Positions 51,732 to 54,789 of a DNA stretch of 54,789 nucleotides are shown here, piece by piece. Position 1 is the stretch's first letter. Each line of letters opens with the position of its first letter. The stretch is from an uncultured Christensenellaceae bacterium (GTDB taxonomy: Bacteria; Bacillota; Clostridia; Christensenellales; Christensenellaceae), in assembly GCA_934555865.1 (NCBI GenBank), contig CAKTFI010000006.1, forward strand, positions 1 to 54,789, read 5' to 3'. Under the pieces are notes generated by a model. That model searched no databases. It saw only the letters and a list, made by a program, of their open reading frames with translations, and had not been told where the DNA came from. Made by a program: the position numbers and the translations under genes.

Positions 51732-51750
51732 GATTTGTAGGAGATCGGGC

Positions 51751-52890
51751 TTATTCGGCGGCGTATTCCAACTTGCCGCGGATATAGGTCTTTTGCAGCT
51801 GCAGATCCTCCGAGAGCAGCACGAAGTCTGCCCGCTTGCCCACTTGGATGAGGCCGATGGAATCGTCACCGATTGCCTTGGCGGGGTTGGCGGTGCCCAT
51901 CTTGAGCGCATGCGCCAGGCTGACATCCGTCGCGCGGAGCAGGTTGCGCACGCCCATGAGCGGCGAGATGATCGACCCGGCGAGGCGGCCGTCTTCCGCC
52001 ATATGCGCGGCGCCGTCCTTGACATAGATCTCCTGCCCGGCCAGCTGGAAGCGCCCTTCGCCCATGTGCGCCGGTTCCAGCGCGTCCGAGCAGATGAAGG
52101 TCTTTTCAAAGCCCTTGGCCTTCATGATGAGCATAGCGGCATATTTGTTGATGTGCTGCAGGTCGGGGATGAATTCGCAGGTGATGCGGTCGTCCGTCAG
52201 GGTCACGCCGATCGCGCCCTCCTTGCGGTGGTGGAAGGCATACATGCCGTTAAAGGTGTGCGTGACCATGGTGAGCCCGTTGGCGATGGCCTCCTCCATC
52301 TGCTGCGCATCGGCGTCCGTGTGCGCGGCGGAGACGACGACGCCCTTGCCCGCCAGATAGCGGATGAGCTCCATGCCGCCCTTCTTTTCCGGCGCGAGCG
52401 AGACGCGGGCGATGACATCCTCGTACTCCCCGGCCATGGTCTTGTAATTTTCCACCGTCGGGTCCTGCAGCATGGGGATGGCGTGCGCGCCGCGGTTGTC
52501 GACATTGAAGAACGGGCCCTCGATGTGCGCGCCGAGGATGCGCGTCCCGTGGTCGTTGTGCGCCATCTCTGCGCGGACCTCGCCCAGGAAGTGGTGGATC
52601 TTGTCGAAGGAATCGGTGGCGTTGGTCGGGCAGAAGGCGGTCGTGCCGACGCGGGGCAGGTTTTCTACCAGGTGCGCGGTGCCGCCGGGGGCCAGGACAT
52701 CCATGCCGAAGCTCCCGTGGATGTGCAGGTCGATAAAGCCGGGGGCGAGGATCGCGCCGTGCGCGTCGATCGCGTCCGGGCCGTCGTATTGCGTGTACAG
52801 TTCCTGGATCAGGCCGTTTTCAAAGCGAATGGCGCGAAGAGGCGTAAACACTTCGCCGTTGAACAGGCGGATATTTTTGATAATGGACAT
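51751..52890 (-). CDS. nagA: N-acetylglucosamine-6-phosphate deacetylase
   Basis: An amidohydrolase of 379 residues that removes acetate from GlcNAc-6-phosphate in amino-sugar recycling. Metal and substrate residues appear in order: HIHG in GFIDLHIHGSFGMD, GAHIEGPFFN with its Glu ligand, AAHTDAD, HTFNGMYAFHHR, and the catalytic Asp in SDALEPAHM. No nagB or sugar PTS gene is adjacent. The start at 52890 is preferred over 52959 because GGAGGG lies upstream and the fold begins there. Confidence 0.95.
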   Translation of the reverse strand: MSIIKNIRLFNGEVFTPLRAIRFENGLIQELYTQYDGPDAIDAHGAILAPGFIDLHIHGSFGMDVLAPGGTAHLVENLPRVGTTAFCPTNATDSFDKIHHFLGEVRAEMAHNDHGTRILGAHIEGPFFNVDNRGAHAIPMLQDPTVENYKTMAGEYEDVIARVSLAPEKKGGMELIRYLAGKGVVVSAAHTDADAQQMEEAIANGLTMVTHTFNGMYAFHHRKEGAIGVTLTDDRITCEFIPDLQHINKYAAMLIMKAKGFEKTFICSDALEPAHMGEGRFQLAGQEIYVKDGAAHMAEDGRLAGSIISPLMGVRNLLRATDVSLAHALKMGTANPAKAIGDDSIGLIQVGKRADFVLLSEDLQLQKTYIRGKLEYAAE

Positions 52891-52920
52891 ACAATCCCTC
52901 CAAATTTGAAATCTAAGGCT

Positions 52921-52949
52921 ATTATAATTTTTTTTGTGCGCGGAAGGAA
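52921..52949 (-). promoter_or_regulatory. Possible promoter of nagA
   Basis: On the minus strand a perfect TATAAT (complement of 52921-52926) with a poor -35 (TTCCTT) 17 bp away. I see no clear catabolite or NagR operator. Confidence 0.45.
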
Positions 52950-53008
52950 GGGGGCGCAAAAAAATTCTTTGTTTTTTAAAAAGATGCGCGGCATTTGAAA
53001 AAAATGCG
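52950..53008. other. Intergenic gap without recognisable features
   Basis: AT-rich sequence between the nagA promoter region and the T-box promoter. I see no gene, terminator or conserved RNA in it. Confidence 0.5.
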
Positions 53009-53038
53009 TTGACAGGGGAAAAGGGCGTATGTTAAGAT
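53009..53038 (+). promoter_or_regulatory. Promoter of the T-box transcript
   Basis: Perfect TTGACA (53009-53014), 18 bp, TG extension (53030-53031) and TAAGAT (53033-53038). Confidence 0.82.
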
Positions 53039-53044
53039 AAGAAA

Positions 53045-53319
53045 AAATAGATTGGCGTTGACGAAGAGGGTCTTGCGGGAAGCCTGTAGAGAGCCGGTGG
53101 GTGGTGAAAACCGGCGGTGGAAAGCTCTGACCGGTCCCTTCCGAGCCGGAGTGCAGAAAGCCCTTGGCAAGTAGAGCCTCCCGTGAAGCTGCGTAAAGGC
53201 GACGGGTTTGTTAGAACCCTTGAGGTGGCATATGGATCGACATATGCAATTTGAGTGGTACCGCGGAACACATCGTACATGTTTCCGTCTCAAAGAAATT
53301 TCTTTGGGGCGGTTTTTTT
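53045..53319 (+). promoter_or_regulatory. T-box riboswitch
   Basis: The T-box sequence GAGTGGTACCGCGG is at 53253-53266. Stem I shows a K-turn-like base, the AG-bulge region AGAGAGC/GCTCT, and an apical GCCGGT/ACCGGC stem with a GGTGG-containing loop. The antiterminator pairs GAG with CTC (53289-53291) and CGGAA with TTCCG, leaving the TGGTACC bulge. The U after UGG calls for a tRNA with A73, which argues against Gly, Ser, Asn or Trp. The specifier codon is uncertain; aligned with the O. iheyensis glyQ stem, GTC (53134-53136) would be in place, but the loop fits imperfectly. Confidence 0.93.
53285..53319 (+). terminator. T-box terminator
   Basis: A 13 bp stem (53285-53297 with 53300-53312, two G-U pairs) followed by seven T. 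Its 5' arm overlaps the antiterminator, so the two are mutually exclusive. Confidence 0.95.
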
Positions 53320-53340
53320 GTCCCCAAAAAGGAGGACAGC

Positions 53341-54789
53341 ATGGCACAGACAGGATTGGAGTTCAAATTGCAGGAAATGGCGGGGCGCATTCGCACGCTT
53401 CGCGAGATCGTCGAGTTGACGCCTGCCAAGATGGCGGAAAAGACGGGCGTTTCCCTAGAGGAATACTTGCGCTGCGAGCAGGGGCGGGAGGACTTGAACT
53501 TCGCGTTCCTCTACCGCTGCGCGCTGGCGCTCGGCGTGGATGTGACGGATATTATTGAGGGCAGCAGCCCGAAGCTTTCGAGCTATATGGTCACGCGCCG
53601 CGGCGAGGGGCAGCGCATCGAGCACGCGCACGGGATGACCTATTACAACCTGGCGCCGCGGTTCAAAAACCGCATCGCCAACCCGCTCTATGTGCGGGCG
53701 GAATACCGGCCGGAGGCGGAGCACAGCGACATCGAGCTCACCTCGCACGCCGGGCAGGAATGCGACATCGTCATTTCCGGCAAACTGAAAGTGCAGGTGG
53801 GCGAGCATGTCGAGGTCCTTTCCCCCGGGGACAGCATCTATTATGACAGCGCGACACCGCACGGGATGATCGCGGTGGAGGGGGAAGATTGCCTGTTCTA
53901 TGCGATCGTGCTCAGCCCGGACGGTAAGACGCAGGCCTCTCCGGCGGAGTATATCGACGCGCCGGCGGCGCCGGCGGAAAAGCAGCCCCGCATCTATGAG
54001 AACTATATCCTGCCCACGGAGCGGGACGGCGCGCTGGAGGCGATTTCCTTTCAAAACATCGAGCATTTCAACTTTGCCTATGACATCGTGGACGCCCTGG
54101 CCGAAAGCAAGCCCGACAAGTTGGCGATGCTGCACATCGACGCCGACAAGAACGAGCGGCGGTTCAGCTTTGCGGACATGCGGCGCGGCTCGGCCCGGGC
54201 GGCAAACTACTTCCGGGCGCTCGGGATCAAGCGGGGCGATCGGGTCATGCTGGTGCTGAAGCGGCATTACCAGTTCTGGTTTGCCATCCTGGCGCTGCAC
54301 AAGATCGGGGCGATCGCCATCCCCGCGACCAACCAGCTGCAGCAGAAGGACTTTTCCTATCGCTTTGCGGCGGCGGGCGTGTCGGCGATCCTGTGTACGG
54401 CGGACGGCGGCACGGCGGAGCAGGTGGAGCTTGCGGCGCAGGAATGCGAGGGGCTTCTAACGACGCGCATCCTGGTGGGCGGCGCGCGGGCGGGCTGGCA
54501 CGACTTCGACGCGGAATATTTGCGCTATAGCAGCCATTTCGCGCGGCCGGAGGAGGACGCCCCGGGCGGCGAGGAGCCGATGCTCATGTTCTTCACCTCG
54601 GGCACGACCGGGTATCCCAAGATCGCGATGCACAATTTCCAATACCCGCTCGGGCATTTTGTGACGGCGAAATACTGGCACTGCGTCAACCCCGAGGGGC
54701 TGCACCTCACCATTTCGGACACGGGCTGGGCAAAGGCGCTATGGGGCAAGCTCTATGGACAGTGGCTGTGCGAGGCGGCGGTCTTTGTA
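53341..54789 (+). CDS. XRE-cupin-AMP-binding (acyl-CoA synthetase) fusion protein, partial
   Basis: The frame is open from 53341 to the window edge (483 codons), with GGAGGA before the ATG. Residues about 10-75 are an XRE-type helix-turn-helix (KMAEKTGVSLEEYLRCEQGR). About 115-200 form a cupin (HAGQECDIVISGKLKV, PGDSIYYDSATPHG), the usual layout of XRE-cupin regulators. From about 225 an AMP-binding domain begins, with the P-loop-like FFTSGTTGYPK at about 417-427 and LTISDTGWAKALWG. The enzyme would activate an acid to its acyl-CoA; the acid is unknown. No stop or frameshift separates the parts. The T-box upstream ties it to an amino acid. Confidence 0.9.
   Translation, partial: MAQTGLEFKLQEMAGRIRTLREIVELTPAKMAEKTGVSLEEYLRCEQGREDLNFAFLYRCALALGVDVTDIIEGSSPKLSSYMVTRRGEGQRIEHAHGMTYYNLAPRFKNRIANPLYVRAEYRPEAEHSDIELTSHAGQECDIVISGKLKVQVGEHVEVLSPGDSIYYDSATPHGMIAVEGEDCLFYAIVLSPDGKTQASPAEYIDAPAAPAEKQPRIYENYILPTERDGALEAISFQNIEHFNFAYDIVDALAESKPDKLAMLHIDADKNERRFSFADMRRGSARAANYFRALGIKRGDRVMLVLKRHYQFWFAILALHKIGAIAIPATNQLQQKDFSYRFAAAGVSAILCTADGGTAEQVELAAQECEGLLTTRILVGGARAGWHDFDAEYLRYSSHFARPEEDAPGGEEPMLMFFTSGTTGYPKIAMHNFQYPLGHFVTAKYWHCVNPEGLHLTISDTGWAKALWGKLYGQWLCEAAVFV

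Noticed and set aside
53100..53150. Assignment of the T-box to phenylalanine through TTC at 53139-53141
   Set aside because: In the most likely fold this triplet is part of the basal helix (CTTC with GAAG), not the specifier loop. Other triplets nearby fit as well or better.
1..54789. Mobile elements, prophage, CRISPR arrays, tRNA or rRNA genes
   Set aside because: No transposase, integrase, repeat-spacer pattern or stable-RNA signature was seen. Gene content and codon character are uniform across the window.

Overview
This window is a chromosomal stretch of a GC-rich, spore-forming Bacillota, most likely class Clostridia. The evidence is the spore-coat trio cotJA-cotJB-cotJC, a WhiA-RapZ-HPr-kinase cluster with a Crh-like HPr, a DnaE-type polymerase, a Bce-type antibiotic-sensing module and a T-box leader. 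Strong AGGAGG-like ribosome sites are common. Nearly every recognisable promoter has a TGn extended -10. I see no IS elements, phage genes, CRISPR arrays, tRNA or rRNA.

Layout. 1-5890: tail of an unknown gene, a glutaredoxin-like protein, asnS, lysA (opposite strand), a phosphopantetheinyl transferase, and a Pit phosphate transporter with its DUF47 partner. 5912-14577: a polysaccharide cluster, with six genes on the minus strand (three GT2, one GT4, a Wzy-like polymerase, a Wzx-like flippase) and one divergent GT2 gene. No priming sugar transferase is present. 14612-15786: cotJCBA. 15973-22862: an overlapping operon of DUF5685 protein, J-domain protein, membrane protein, FHA protein, FtsW/RodA protein and a penicillin-binding protein, followed by uvrC.

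22909-31266 is a complete aromatic operon: aroF, tyrA, aroB, aroA, aroC, pheA, an aroE-aroK fusion and aroQ. It is preceded by a 35-residue leader peptide with eight consecutive Tyr/Phe codons and by mutually exclusive RNA hairpins ending in a terminator. This is a ribosome-mediated attenuator for Phe/Tyr, and the best regulatory find in the window. Next come bioY with a possible BirA operator and, on the minus strand, HAD phosphatase, hprK, a solute-binding-like protein, murB, rapZ, whiA and a Crh-like HPr with Lys15 in place of the catalytic His but Ser46 retained. dnaE and pfkA follow on the plus strand.

42955-47526 is a bceRSAB-type module with a TNACA-N4-TGTAA operator. 47692-51713 looks like a DNA-damage cassette: a self-cleaving LexA/UmuD-like regulator, a Y-family polymerase, a radical-SAM protein of the UDG-linked type and its DUF4130 partner. 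After nagA, the window ends with a T-box riboswitch controlling a protein that fuses an XRE helix-turn-helix, a cupin and an acyl-CoA-synthetase-type AMP-binding domain. It is cut by the window edge.
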